Below are positions 24,940 to 38,900 of a stretch of DNA of 64,000 nucleotides, one piece after another. The stretch is from Poecilobothrus nobilitatus (taxonomy: Eukaryota; Arthropoda; Insecta; Diptera; Dolichopodidae). The stretch covers positions 263,275,590-263,339,589 of the forward strand of contig OX352773.1 of NCBI GenBank assembly GCA_947095535.1. The letters run 5' to 3'. The notes under the pieces are model-generated. The model made no database searches and was not told where the DNA came from. It was given only the letters and a program-made list of their open reading frames with translations. A program made the translations under genes and the position numbers. The stretch's first letter is position 1; the number at the start of each line of letters is the position of its first letter.

Positions 24940-27924
24940 TACATATATATGAATTAAAAAGTTTTCAACCGTACAACCATAGTTTGTTTTAAAATTTTAT
25001 AATTTGCTTGAATATGATCTTATAAGTTGAGCTCACTCGATTAACTGAATTATAGTTCATTAACCCGTTTGGGCATGTTGAAAAGTCCAAAATTTTGTTG
25101 CAAGCGTATTGCGTCCAATTTTACAGAGACCTTGCTAAAAAAGTTAAGAAATAAAAAAAAATAATAAAACGGAAATTACAGTTTTTTATAAGTATCTATA
25201 CGTAGATATATATAGATCGTATAACTATGCCTAAGAAAGTAATTAATTAATTTTAAACTTTAAAATGTTTTTGTATATTATTATTTATATAAAATTATTA
25301 TTTATAATAAAATTCTTATACTGGTGTAGACATCTATTAAAAATTTATTTAGCTCTCATTACGGATACTTATAAGACTTTATTTTATTATAATACATTAT
25401 TGGTTCTAGGTTTTCTAAAAGACTACAGCTTCATCGTTACGTTGGCAATAAGCAAAGTACCCAATATTAAAAAAAATCAACTAATACACTTTAGTTTTAT
25501 GTTCATTTATAAATGAACCCGAAATATCTAAAAGCAGAGTACATTAAGACGAATAACGGGTTAAAATTTTAAAAGTGTTAAATAATAAAAATAATCAGGA
25601 TGTCTTTATAGAAAATATTTTCTTAGCGATCTGACTGGATCCGTGTGATCGAATATGACTGAAAATAAGAAGATGGTACTTTCCCTTAATTTTTTTTTAA
25701 AAAGAATAACATAAAAAATTCTTTATGATACGAAAATTAAAAAGTACATTTAAAACAGTATTTAAAATTCAAGAGATTCTGGTCAAAACTTAGTAACATT
25801 TTTTCCTATTAACAGTTATGAGCAACTAATAATTCTAACCTTTTTTAACTCTTAAAATTGATACTCTATAGGCATATAAATATGGAAGACTTATTTTCAT
25901 CAATATTTTCCCAATCTACATGTTACTCATCCACTCATCTATATATTCACTACGTTCTTTTGCTTTTGAAAGAGACTAATTACAAAAATGATTTTCTTTT
26001 CTAGAACATCAAACTGTATTAAAGGATTAATATATCATTGAAGGGTGATATCATTAATGGGTTTTTATCATTTTAACCAAAAAAAAAAAAAAAACAAAAA
26101 GCAAATATGGTAATAAAATTTATGATTATTCTGGATCTCCCATAAAAACAAAAAACCGCAAAATAATCCATAACAAGTTATAACCCATAACAATTTTTTT
26201 GAATTATTAGCTATAAATTTTTTTCTCTATGATTTAATTAAAAAGTTAAAACCATTCAAACCTCAAAAATTAATATTACCTATTTATCATATTATATTGA
26301 TTATTGATGATAATTTGATAAATTATGACTTTGTAGATAATAAAAGATGTTAATTTAATAAAAGTATTACTCTTTTCTATGATACTTCTTCTGTTTCTTC
26401 CATTTCCTTTTTAAAATATCTATGAAAAATTTTATTGAACAAAACCTTAAGCCTTAAAGACTATAAAAATATTAAAATATTGAAATTTTTGTTTAGAATT
26501 GAAACAAAGTTGGATTTTAAATTTTTATTTTTTTTTTTTAATCAGTTTATCTTTAGTACCTCCAAGCACTTGAAAAATCATTTTTAAAGTTAATCAATTT
26601 ATGATATCGTAATACAAAAACAAAAACAAAAAAAAAAAAAAATTTAATCTCTTGTTCAACATTTCCACCCCTTTTTTTTAAAAAACACTGTGTAATGTGA
26701 TTTAGATTCGAATATTCTAGGTATGAAAGTATGAGTGACAATTCTAAGAAGAAAAACATAAAATAAAAGTTGAAAAGGAAAATTACACAATAATAGCAAC
26801 AAAATATTTACGATCTCATTTGAATATTTTTTATACGATTTTTTAAGTTTTATGGTGTTTTTCAGATTTTTAGATGATGTTTTTTTTTTTTTTTTGTGAA
26901 AAAAAGGTATTGTTCCTGTCATGTCTGTCCAATTAGTTGTATGTTTATTTATTCTGATTAAAACAGTTAAAAAATGAAACAGAATGTTATAAATGATTTA
27001 CTTTATAAAGAAATTTAAAAGGAATAATTAGCAGATAACTTTGTTCTTTTGATAATTAAAGTACAGAGTATGGGTGAAAAGTTATTTTCTAATATAATTA
27101 ATATTTATTGTTTTAAATATCTAATGTTTTCAAATATTTTTCTTTTAGATTAAACTAAACAAAAAAAAAAAAAAAAAAAATTAAATATGAGTAAATTAAG
27201 ATGACAACAAAGAGCTCTAAAATTAGTGTAATTTTACTTCGAAACTGAATGCCGTTTTTATAAACTTAAAGGAAATTTCGAAGAATTTTATTTGGGGTTA
27301 GCTAAAAGAAAAAAGTTTTTTTTTTAAGAAGTTGCCTTCATTGAAAACAAAATATTTGAGCAGAAATTGAAGCAAAAAAGGTGTCACTAGGGAAAAAATG
27401 TGATTAGATAAAAATGTGTTAAAACAAAGCAAAAATTTGTAAACGATTTTGGGGTCACAATTTGAAAGACAAAATTTTTAAAATTTAATAAAGAGTTCTT
27501 ACTTGAACATAAATTAAAATTACAATGAAAAAGTTTTATTTTTTCTTATATTTTATTGTTTTTGTAATAAAATGATATGGAAAAAGAGAAGCATTTTGTC
27601 AACACTGTATTTTTTGAAAGAGTCATGAAAATACAATTTCTGGAAAGAAAAAAGGTACTTATTTACATATAAAATATTTTATTTGACTATAGATGTGGGT
27701 AAGCAAATTTAGAAGAATCAAACATTATCTATTATAAAATGATGTATTTTGAAGGAAAATGATTGTATCCATCTTACAGATCTTTCTGTATTATCATCTT
27801 GATAAACAATATCTAGATACATTTCATTTAGTTTTCTGTTAAATGCGACAACATATTTTATATATATAAACCTTGAGAAAAGAACTAGTGTTTTAGAAGT
27901 TTTTGTTTTATAATTCTTTCTTTG
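24940..27924. other. AT-rich non-coding stretch
   Basis: No feature is recognised. It holds long A/T runs (for example 26077-26097, 26883-26895, 27162-27181). The open frames at 25265-25516 and on the minus strand at 26553-26922 lack any conserved motif and are composed of biased residues. Confidence 0.5.
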
Positions 27925-28450
27925 GTGTAACTAAACATCTAGATAGGTACATGGGTTTCTTATGTCTTTACAAAGCCCTCTTTTTATGTGCTGATCCTTT
28001 AAATATCTATAAAACATTGGAGTATAATGAACATATTTGATCAGGAATTACAAAACGAAACAATTCATCTAATAAACGCTATCTCAATATGCAATTCATC
28101 AAATTATTCATATAATGTAACGCTATCTCCACGTCTTAGTCTTCGTTTCCTACCAAGGACACTTACCCTATTTTATAGATATTCTATAAGGTAAGATGGG
28201 TACTTCTTCTGATGAGATTATCAGTATGATGCCTTTATTAAAACTATTCCATAGATGGCAATAATTCGACTTACAAAAACTTGTTTCTGGTAAGAAAATT
28301 GAGAATGTTCATCATCCTCATGATCTACCACATCATATTGTGCAGAGAATTGTTCATTATTGTTCATTACCTTCAAAAAATCAAGGTGAATATGCAACAA
28401 ATGTTCATTTCCTAATATTTACTATTCTTTGGTCTTAAAGGGGAGATAGT
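27925..28450 (+). pseudogene. Jockey-type LINE tail, heavily decayed (fragment d)
   Basis: On the plus strand the translation near 27950-28020 reads GFLCLYKALFLCADPLNIYKT, closely parallel to the GFLYRCKTSFYASDLLNIYKT of fragment a, then EYNEHI for the usual MEYNSHIW. Further on, at about 28130-28185, it gives LSLRFLPRTLTLFYRYS, the counterpart of HRRTVGSLTLFYRYLVG, and MMPLLKLFHRW near 28230 for VMPPLKVFQR. Stops and shifts are frequent, and no poly(A) tail or shared 3' UTR could be located. This is an old copy, recognised only by order and spacing of motifs. Confidence 0.6.
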
Positions 28451-31199
28451 GTTTAGTGGTTTAAAATCTAACAAACTCATAGAGAACTAATTATGCTCGT
28501 TCCACTCTTGTAAATAAAACAAAACATATTAAATTTTACACTATTTATTAGATACTACTCCCACAAAGTTTAATGATGGATAATGATGGATAATCCATCA
28601 TAAAATTTATTTACAAAGTTTATAACAAAGTTTATAATGGATTTACAGAACTTCACTATAAAACTATGTTATTATGTTTGGATTTCCTTACAATTAAAAG
28701 ATTGAATATTATGGTGATCTTTTTCCAATATAGTTTGTGTATATTGTGGAATATTAATATTTTTATTTTTATTAGAAAAAAAAAATTCTGGTAAGTTGTG
28801 AAACGATCAAAATTTAATATCTTTCCTTTTTGTTTTCTTCCAGAATAAATTAAAAAAAAAAGTGTTACCGCCTATGTTTATCTTGTATTATAATTCTCAC
28901 CTCTAAATAATATTCCCCTTAACAACAATTTACAGTAAATTTTATTACTTATTTCAGGGAAAGAACGAAATTTTTTCTTTTTATAAAACTCGTATTCATT
29001 TATTTGAAAATAAAATTTAGAAAATATTAGAAAAGAAAAGTATCTTAGAAATGGAAAAAAATATTATTTTCACTTGGCTTAAAACAATAAGGTATGCGTA
29101 AAAATTTAGTACATAATATATTATATAAAAAATGAAAAATAATTTAGTTACGAACTCCAATTACATTTAGATGCCAAAAATCTTTAATCATTACGATCGT
29201 ATCACATGACCAGTTATAATCAGAATGAATATCACAATAAGTTTTGTGTACTAAATAAAAATTAATAAAAAATAAAATTTTCTTTGTTGTTACTTCTCTA
29301 AAAAATTACTTTATCATTATTCGGCCTTTATAAAAAATTTGGTAAAACTTAACTATTACATTAAATTTGATAAAAAAATTTTGTTAATAGTTAAAAAAGA
29401 AAAAACTCACATTAAAATTAATTAATACCATTTAAAATGTAAAAAATTTAAGTTCCTTTACATTTTCTTACTGAAATTCTTCTTCACAAGTTGATATACT
29501 TTTAATTTTCATCTAGCTTGTAGTTTTAGATGAAATCCTTCACATTTTAGTTTATAGTAAAACTATTACAAGCCTTAAAACTTTTAACTCTAAGCTAAAA
29601 AAAATTTTTTCACAAAAGATATTCCACGATAAAAATTTTCCACATTATTCCAGGATACTACAATTTATATTTCAATAGAACTTAAAAGAATAGATGGTTT
29701 TTTTTCAAAACATTCAGTCATTATCGAAAAAAAAGCAGTACATATTACATTTCTTTTTCCCTCACAGTTTTTCATTTCTAAAATTCAAATATTATAAACG
29801 TTTATTCATTTCTTACAGTTGCTTTTATAATAATTTGCATTTAGATAATAAATACAATTCGTTTATCTATCTAGGATTTTTGTTTTTCCCCCAATATAAA
29901 TAAATTTAACACTCATATACATAAATATAAACAATTTAATAGATATAAAAAAAAAAAAAAGATACTTTTATTTAAGTGGAAATGGTATTGCGAAAATTTT
30001 AAACCGTGAATAGGTAAATTGTATTACTAGGTAATTTGAATGATTTTTATGTTAAAATGAAAAATATATATATATATATATAAAAAAAAAAACTAGATGA
30101 GAAAAATAAAAAACAACACAATAACAATAAAAATTTAAAATTTTTTGAGGAAAAAAAAAGGGCATGATAAAAATTATAAAAAAACAGAAATATTATAATG
30201 GAAGAATGGCAAAAATATTTAAAATATAAAATGTAAAAAAAATATAAAAGTATCAAAATGTGCAACGAACCGAACTAAAATCAACAAAATAAAAAATATT
30301 TGTATTATTTCAAAGTATATTACATAGTACATACAAACATACCTATTACATTATAATCTGTTATGTTTACAGAAAATATCCCAATTTCCTTTAAAATCAC
30401 ATGTACAAACATAGAAAAACCCAAAGAGAATAACACTGAAACCATAACATTGAACATTTTTTTAGAAGGTTAAATATACACAAAAAAAACAATAAAATGT
30501 TTATTTTATGAATAGACGTATAATATATACATATATATTAATTATATATGTATATATTTTATATATATATATTAATTATATATATATATATATATATAGA
30601 CAGTGTATTACAATTTAGAGGTGGTTTGGTATTAAAGCAAATGGCAGCAGAAATCAAAATAAGAAAAAATTTTCTTGAAGAAAGGTCATCTAAAATTCCA
30701 ACGGGTTTCAATACAATAACTGAAATATGAAAAATGTTTAACAAAAATTTTAAATGGGACAAAATTAAAAGTTTTCTTGTTTTACATTTACAAAATTTAA
30801 ATTTTCAGTGATTTTAAAGTTTATTTATTTAACAAGAATGTATCTATTATATTGCTGTTTTTTAACTAGGCATATAATAATAATATGTTACTGTTACTTT
30901 GAGTAGATTATTACTATGTATTGGTCTACTAAAGGGTTAAATAGTTGATATTAGTAAAAAATATAGTTACCTCTACTAATTTAAATTGCCATTTCAACTA
31001 CTTTAAATTATAAAAATTTCATCTTATGTTTTTAGTCTTTTATTGACGCTTAACTTAAACAATAAGGAGTGATTATTAGCTTTCTTATGTATAACAAAAA
31101 AAATAATGTTTGGGTTGAAGGGTGGTGAAAGGATAGGTACAACTATGGTGTTATGAATTGGGAGAAGTTTTACGGTTGTTGATTAGATGGAAATATATA
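28451..31199. other. AT-rich non-coding stretch with AT microsatellites
   Basis: No gene is seen. TA-dinucleotide runs lie at 30064-30082 and 30525-30600. A 19-bp palindrome, ATGATGGAT-A-ATCCATCAT, is at 28583-28601. The open frames at 29694-29903, 30047-30265 and 30548-30762 are of low complexity or span the microsatellite. Confidence 0.5.
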
Positions 31200-31765
31200 A
31201 TTTTTTTTTTAATTTCTCCATATTCTATACAAATCGACCTTTTATAGTTAGGAATTCTTTACAGATGTGGGCAAGAGACACCATTAGCGTGATGTTCGGA
31301 TTACGAACGATTTCCAAGACAGATAATTTTTAATTTAGGAATTTTAATCGTGTAGGAATGAATATTTTTGTACTATTTGGTTTTCCTATACCAACAGTTT
31401 TTAAACTAGAAATGACGGATTCTATTCCAGCAGAATAAAGTTCATCAACTACTAATTATTTATACAAAAAAGTTAGAATGCACTAACATTTTGCCAGACA
31501 CTAAGAAGAGCTAGATTTTGAGTAACATTTGGGTCACCTATCAAATAGAATCCGTTTTTCTGAACCTTATTAAGGTAATTAAATACAGTTGCAGTTATCT
31601 AAATGTGACAATTAGACTACATATTGGGTCGAACATAAGCTTTATAGATATTAAGTAATTCCCGAAGAGTAAAACACACTTTACATCGACTCAAAAAACC
31701 TAAACATTTTGCGACACTTTCAGCAATTATGAAAATGTACTCATTTCGTTCCATTCAAGCCGAGG
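31200..31765 (-). pseudogene. Jockey-type LINE tail (fragment e)
   Basis: Read on the minus strand from 31765: MST, FHNC and a run that in pieced frames gives the IAESVAKCLGFL position, then FLSRCKVCFTLRELLNIYKA, VRPNM, and LNKVQKNGFYLIGDPNVTQ (the usual LDK.QNRAIRLIGD). After more decay, 31255-31310 gives KSFVIRTSR, a stop, and W.LLPTSV, matching the conserved SFV.RTSRLWNSLP motif. A T run at 31200-31210 may be the tail. It is not functional and lies in the same orientation as fragments a, b and c. Confidence 0.65.
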
Positions 31766-34702
31766 CAAATTGAAATGTATATGAATAAAATATGTAGGTA
31801 CTAATTTATTATAAAAATATATATGTATATACTAATATGATAATAGATGGAATACAAATAGATTAAAAATAAATATCTTGAACAAGACTTATACAATTGA
31901 GTAATCATGGGTTAAATTATTAAAATACGAATCGGAAACTTTGATTCATTTTCAATAAATAAAAGTAGTTTTGCCAAAAACTCCATTTTCTTATTAATAA
32001 CATTCTTATAATATGAAACCCTGTAGTTTATTTTATTTTACATATCAAAAACACACAAAATCCATATATAGACTTAATTTATAATATTGTGCAAAAAAAA
32101 GAAGAAAAAAAGAAAATTTGCAATATAAAAATTGAAATGTCCATTACAATTCTATAAAATTTATTTATTCTATTTTAGACCTCATAAATCGCTCTTTAAT
32201 TATGTGTGGAACAAACTTAGACCTAAAAATAAAAAATAAAAAATTAAAGTCATCAAAATAATATCATAACGTTGATTATAGAAGTGTATCATTAAATTTA
32301 TATTGCATTATATATGTAGGATAATATATAAGTATACACACATAACATAACAATATTATTTAAACATATGATTTTTAAAATTGAAAAATGGATCCCCCCC
32401 TATTAATTTACATATCTACTGTATACTGTATGCCATAATATGTATCTTTATAAATAAATTATATTACCGTTATTGATAAAAATATCAGCAATATTTTGAT
32501 TAGCCTGTTAAATATTTTAAAGGCAAACACCTAATACTGTTAAATGTATATATGTGATGTATATATATAATGATTTTTTTTTACACTTTAAAAATATTTA
32601 ACTTTTTCTGTAAAAGATATTTTTTTTTTGTTATTATATTATTATTATTATTGTTTTATGTTCCTGTAAATTTATGCTTATAACAGTATTTTCTCAATAC
32701 TCGTTTCAACTTGTCAATATTTTCGTTTTTAATTTTATTATTTATGTATTTTTTTTTTTTTTTTCACTTTATTTTTAAGGAAAATTAACTTTGTTATGAC
32801 GGATAAGTGTTTTTTTTTTTTCTTTTTTACTCTATGGATGTTTTAAAGTGTTTGTATTTTTGTACCTTATACTTAAGAAATCTGATGTATCTTACTGATG
32901 AATTATATAATATAGAAGTGCTCGTGTTGATAATAAATTTCTTTTTTTAAAAAACAGTAAATTTATGGACTAAAACGTTGTTGTTGCTGAATTGCGTTAG
33001 TATCAAAATATTTTATAGCCGATTGAAAAGATGCAAAATCTGTGATAAGATTGCTTAGAAAAACATAAAATACCTACGTACGTATAATAATATATTACAT
33101 GAGTATATGTACATATATATACATATACATACAACACATACATATACATATATAATACGAAAGTATTAAAAGTTGGCACAGATGAACGAATTGGAGGTGA
33201 TGGTAATAATGTATAATAATAACTGAAGGGTTTCCCTTTTTTTATGTTCAATGTTATTTTAACATAAAAAAAAAAAAAAAAGAGAAAGAAAGATAGATTT
33301 GAAGATATAGGAATAAATTTTTGCATGATTTAAAATTACGGAAGAAAAAAACTTCTTAAAGTGATGATGATTCTGGATATAATGATATATAATATTGATG
33401 ATTATGATGAATATGAAAAAAAAAAAAAAAAAATAATAAGAAGAAAAAGAAAAATTGAAAATATGAAAGATAAAACTCATAATTTAAAAGAAAGAGAAAA
33501 GAATATTCATATATTTTTTTTTTTTATTTTTTTTATGATGTATAATATTAATATCAGATTAGAAGGAAAAGAAATGAGATGAAAAATATGTGAAAGATTG
33601 TTAAGAGTGAGAAAAAATAAATTTCTTTTAAGTATAAAACTGTAGTAAAAAAAAAAAAGAAGATATTTCTTGTTTTTTATTTCCTTTCTAGGGCGTAAAA
33701 AAAACATTTTTTTTTTTTTTTTCTTTGAAATTGAATATAAAAATTTTTAAAGAAAAGTTAACAGAATATTGAATTAAAACATTAATATTTTAAAGATAAA
33801 ACAGCAAAAAAAAAAAAAAAATGGGGATGGTATGAATTATATGTACCTATATTTAAAAACAAAAAAAAAATTTTTTTTTTCTATATTTTGCATATTTGAT
33901 ATTTAATTTTTAAAACACATTCAATCAAAAATTTGAGTTTCATACTGACAATCTTTCTTCTGGTGAAATGACATTCCTTCATTATGTATTATTATGTATT
34001 CTGATATGTAATTGAACTAAAGACAGAAGATCATCGAAAGAAGTAACACTCATTCTATAATATCCGAAAAATTGTTCTCAGTTACACCTAAAATCTTCAT
34101 AAATTTTATGAAATTGCCCTTTTATTAATCTCTGACTTAATAACGGGTGAACTGTCTTTACCTTTATTTCTCTCTCCTTTTAATTTCAAGAGCACAAATG
34201 CATGCTAGTTCTGCAAAATCCATTTTCAAACTAAACGAAATACAACTGTTAATTGCTATGTGTGCGCGGTATCAGAAAATCAAATAGTTTAGTTTCTTAT
34301 ATGTGCGCGCAATGATTTTTTGCAATCAAACAAGATTTGCTAGAAAATCAAAGTTCTGAATAAAATGTACTTATGTATTTTTAAAATTAAAAATCATATA
34401 TCTCTTGTTCCAATCGTACCTATGTTCCTTATATTTTAACACGTCCCTATGTTTACCTATGTTTTTCATGTTTCAACATCTATCTATTTTCCTATTTTTC
34501 CAACATGTAACAAACCTCTTACAGATATATTTATCAGACTAAAAGTTGAACAATTAGGAAGTAAAACAGAAAAACGAATAATAAATTCGAAATTTGGACA
34601 ACACTGTGTGGAAATTAAGATTTAGTAGGTTCTTGTAGATTGATTTAGAACGTTTACAGGTTTTAATTTTCATTAGTTTTAGAAAACTGTTCTTTTTTGC
34701 TT
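31766..34702. other. AT-rich non-coding stretch
   Basis: No gene is seen. It includes A/T microsatellites and GTATATAC-like alternating tracts near 33100-33150, and long A or T runs at 33263-33279, 33418-33432 and 33707-33722. The open frames at 33003-33326, 33259-33582 and 33507-33707 run through these tracts on both strands, as expected of low-complexity sequence. Confidence 0.5.
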
Positions 34703-34920
34703 ACAAACATTTTTTTATTTTTTTAATGCATTTACCTGCCACATAAATGTAACAAGAAAATTACACAGCCTTTCTTTTTCAGACGAGGCTGTACATGTCG
34801 TAAGGGGAGATTATTCTTACGACCTGTGTGGGATTCGAACCCACACACTCTCGGTGTTAACAGCGTATTTTATACGATCTTACCCACTAGGCCACCGAGG
34901 CCTCTACAAATTTTTTTTAT
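34703..34920 (-). repeat. SINE family A, copy 3
   Basis: Full-length minus-strand copy. The head from 34905 has GGCCTCGGTGGCCTAGTGG and box B GGTTCGAATCC (about 34829-34839). It is followed by GTCGTAAG...CTTACGAC, a possible 8-bp stem, then the ACAGCC/GGCTGT stem and the conserved end TGTGGCAGGTAAATGCATT next to a T tract. An imperfect target duplication, ACAAACATTTTTTTAT (34703-34718) and ACAAATTTTTTTTAT (34906-34920), flanks it. The T-rich nature of the site makes the exact edge uncertain. Confidence 0.75.
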
Positions 34921-35952
34921 TGCTGGATTTATTCTTTTTTTTGGCAGAGGTTTTGACAGACAGAGATTTGAATCATTTTAATTCATTTGTTTTGATTTTA
35001 ATGTTTAAAGCAAAAATAATTTATCAATATTTATGACAACTCACGATAGTAAAGGAAAAAGTACAGAAAATCGTTTCAGCAGAATCCTGTTTTAAAATTG
35101 TTCGAAAATATTTGACGTTAAATCGTGTGATTTCTATAATATAAATCTTAAGGATTAAAAAATTCTTATATAAATAATACTTCAATTTGAAAAGTATCTT
35201 CCTTACTTGATTTTTCTTATATATATTCCTAAATTTGGTTATTATAAATATTATCTAAAAAATGTATTTTACTTGAAAATAAAAGATGAAAAAATTTAAA
35301 AGATACCAGAGGGCAATTGCATTCTATTTATTCATTAGAATTATTGTTTTTGAATTATACTAATAATAATTATAATACTAATATTAAAAAGAAAATTTAA
35401 AAGAAGTAAAATTTAACTGTTATATAAAATCAGGGATGAAATTGTTTTAACTACTTTTCTAGTTTTTTTATTCCTTTCTTTAGATGTTTGTGCAATTTTC
35501 AATCCCCAATGGTATTTTTCTGTAAGTTGTTTAAAATTTGATTATTATCTTCTATTATTTAAAAAAAAAAAGATAGAAAAAGAAGGGTTTAAAATAATCG
35601 TTAATAGTTTTTTATTTATAGAATATACAAAACAATATTTTTCAAAATGTGGTACACATTGTCCAAATTGAAATACATAAGGATGGACAGCCAAAGATGT
35701 CCTTGTTTCTCTTTGGAACGTTTTAGAAGGAAAGATCAGACCGTTTATCTCCTAAAATAGGGGAAATGTTCCTTTTAGGCGAAGAAGGCCAAGTGTAGGA
35801 AGTATTGAGATGACATTAAGATAGTTTATTAGACGAATTGCTCAAGTTACGAGTTCAAAATGCCACTACTTAATTGGAATTGTTAAGCATAATAGATACT
35901 GAATTCAGAATGCTTATTTCACCTTTTATTTACTATTAATTAAAGAACTGAT
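34921..35952. other. AT-rich non-coding stretch
   Basis: Mostly featureless. The part at 35640-35880 is less AT-rich and holds short coding-like runs (for example RRRRPSVGSIEMTLR at about 35778-35822, plus strand) that could be a transposase relic. No family was recognised and no ends are visible. Confidence 0.4.
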
Positions 35953-38900
35953 TATACCCGTACGATAGGATCGGGTATAATAAAATTACTCCTCCGTTTG
36001 TAACACCTCGAAATAAGCGAGCTAGATATACCTTCAAAGGTATGGATCGGATCAGAAAAAAATTCTAAGACTTTTGAGCCATGTCCGTCCGTCCGTCCGT
36101 CAGCACGCTAACTCAAAAACTAAGAAAGCTAGAATCTTGAAATTTACACAAAATATTCTGGGAGTAATTTGTAGGTTCCCTATTTTTTTTGGTTGAGTTT
36201 GGACCAAGCCTTAGGGTAGCTCTCGAACTCCTAACTTTTAGATCCCGACATTTTTTTTGAAATAGAGCTATGAAATTTTAACTACTGATAGATCTCACAA
36301 AAATATTAATTTTATTTTTAATAACTTTTTTATGTAGCCCAACCCGTTATGGAGCTACAGCTCCCCAAAGGATCAAAAAAGCTCTATATTTAAATTGTTA
36401 TAACTCAAGTTGTATAAGGTATATCTTCATTTTCAAAACGCCAAACGATTACTACTGTTATTAGCTTTAAAAGTATATATACAATAAATATATATTTGTG
36501 GCATACGGTGTCTTAATTTACCGTTATGTGAAACTCAAATTTTGCAAAATCCTTCAACCCTTCTATCTTGTAAACGGTTTAATTTGGAAACTTGAAATTT
36601 TGACAAAAGTTAGATTTTTGAAAATAAGTATGAGTCATTTCAGAAAATTTTTTTGTATCACCCCCCGTTTAGGAGCTGTAAGGGGTCAAAAACTGAAAAT
36701 TTCCTATTTTTAAACACCTGTAACTTGAACACCTGTTAAAATTTTTTTGAATTAATACACAAAAATTAAAGCTTCAACATTATACTTTTATTTCTGTTAA
36801 CAACTTTTTTTAATAATATAGGGTTACTTTATAATTGACGAAAGTGTTACTTGATTTTTTCAAATTTTCTAACAAATTTCTTTAAAACGAATTTTTTCCA
36901 TTTTGTTTTACTCGATAATTTGAAATTGTTGAGGATATAATGCGTAGTATAAAAAAATGTAAATAAATAAACAACATAACGGTTGCTTGAAGAATTTTTA
37001 TTATTATTTATATGATATTGATATATATACATACTTATATAATATCATGTTTATTTACATATCGTATATGTGACTAGAGAATGAATGATAAGAGTATATA
37101 TGTATATTATATAGCGCCGTATTTACATACATATATGTATTTTATTGTACTTATAAGAAATTATTCTGTCAATGGAATATTTAAATATAATCTATAATAT
37201 AATACACAAGATGTTGGCGAGACCTTGCCAACATGTAAAAAAATATATTTTATATCTATAATAAAACACTCACACTGAATGTAAACTAAACTGGCAATGA
37301 TGATATTTCTGTATATTTATTTAATAATTTAAAATTTTATTACCAGAGACACAAATCTTTGACTCAAAGTATTATCAAGAGACACACACCGTTCATTAAA
37401 AATATAAATAAATTTAGTAAATATTATTACGAGTGACCAAATTTTCCACGTTTCCACTAGAAGTATTACCAGAGACACAAACCGTTCATTAAAAGTGAGT
37501 ACAGTCAAAAAAGGAAAAGTACATACTTAAAAAACACATTTTCAATAAAAATAAATTCAGCAAATTTTTAATTTTTAAATTTGACCGCCACGTCCATTAT
37601 GAACTGGTCGCAGCGGTAAATTAAAAATAAATTATTAATCTTCTGTGTGCGTTTTCAATCTTTGTTTTGAAAAAAAAAAATAAAAATAGGTACTCTTAAT
37701 AAAATTAAAACGCCTGAAAGTGAAAAAGTGAGAGTGAGCAAAGTTTATAGTAAACCTGATATTTATAAGAAAAAAATAATAGGCCGATTTTATTCTTGAT
37801 TTTGTTTTCATTAGTATAAAAGCTGGTAAAAGCTTCGTAACATACTTTAAAATAGTTTTGTTTATTTAGGTTGAAATTTAGATTTTTAAGCTAAATTTTC
37901 GGCAGAACTGGTATAACATAAAATATTCGAAATTTTTTTATTAATATAAAATTCGGCAGACTTAAATAATTATATTTCAAAACAGACGTCAGAAACTTAC
38001 TAAATATTATAGAAACGGATATTTTTCTTAAAAAAAAAAAGAAAAAAATAACATAGAAAATATCATTTTAAAAGCCTTCTCTCACAAAAGATTCATAATT
38101 TTGTACTAATTTATTATTAGACCATTAATAAAATTGTTAGCAATGGAAAAAAATAATATTTATTAATCAGATCAGATAATATACTTTCGACACAAAATTT
38201 AAAGCAAATTTTTAATTTTTAAATTTGACCGCCATATTATGAACTGGTCGCAGCGGTAAATTAAAAATAAATTATTAATCTTCTGTTGGCGTTTTCAATC
38301 TTTGTTTTGGAAAAAAATAAATAAAAATAGGTACTCTTAATAAAATTAAAACGGCTGAAAGTGAAAAAGTGAGAGCGAGCAAAGTTTATAGTAAACCTCA
38401 TATTTATAAGAAAAAAATGATAGGCCGATTTTATTCTTGATTTTGTTTTCACTATTATAAAAGCTGGTAAAAGCTTCGTAACATACTTTAAAATAGTTTT
38501 GTTTATTTAGGTTGAAATTTAGATTTTTAAGCTAAATTTTCGGTAGAACTGGTATAACATAAAATATTCGAATTTTTTTTATTAATATAAAATTCGGCAG
38601 ACTTAAATAATTATATTTCATAACAGACGTCAGAAACTTACTAAATATTATAGAAACGGATATTTTTCTTAAAAAAAAAAAGAAAAAAATAACATAGAAA
38701 ATATCATTTTAGAAGCCTTCTCTCACAATAGATTCATAATTTTGTACTAATTTATTATTAGACCATTAAATTAAAAAGCTGTCGAAAACGACCCACACAA
38801 AAAAAAGGCCCCGAAAATTTTTGAAATTACATTATCAGAGACATGAATCTTTTATTAAATATACTAAAGACATTTAAATACAATAAATTCAGCAAATTTT

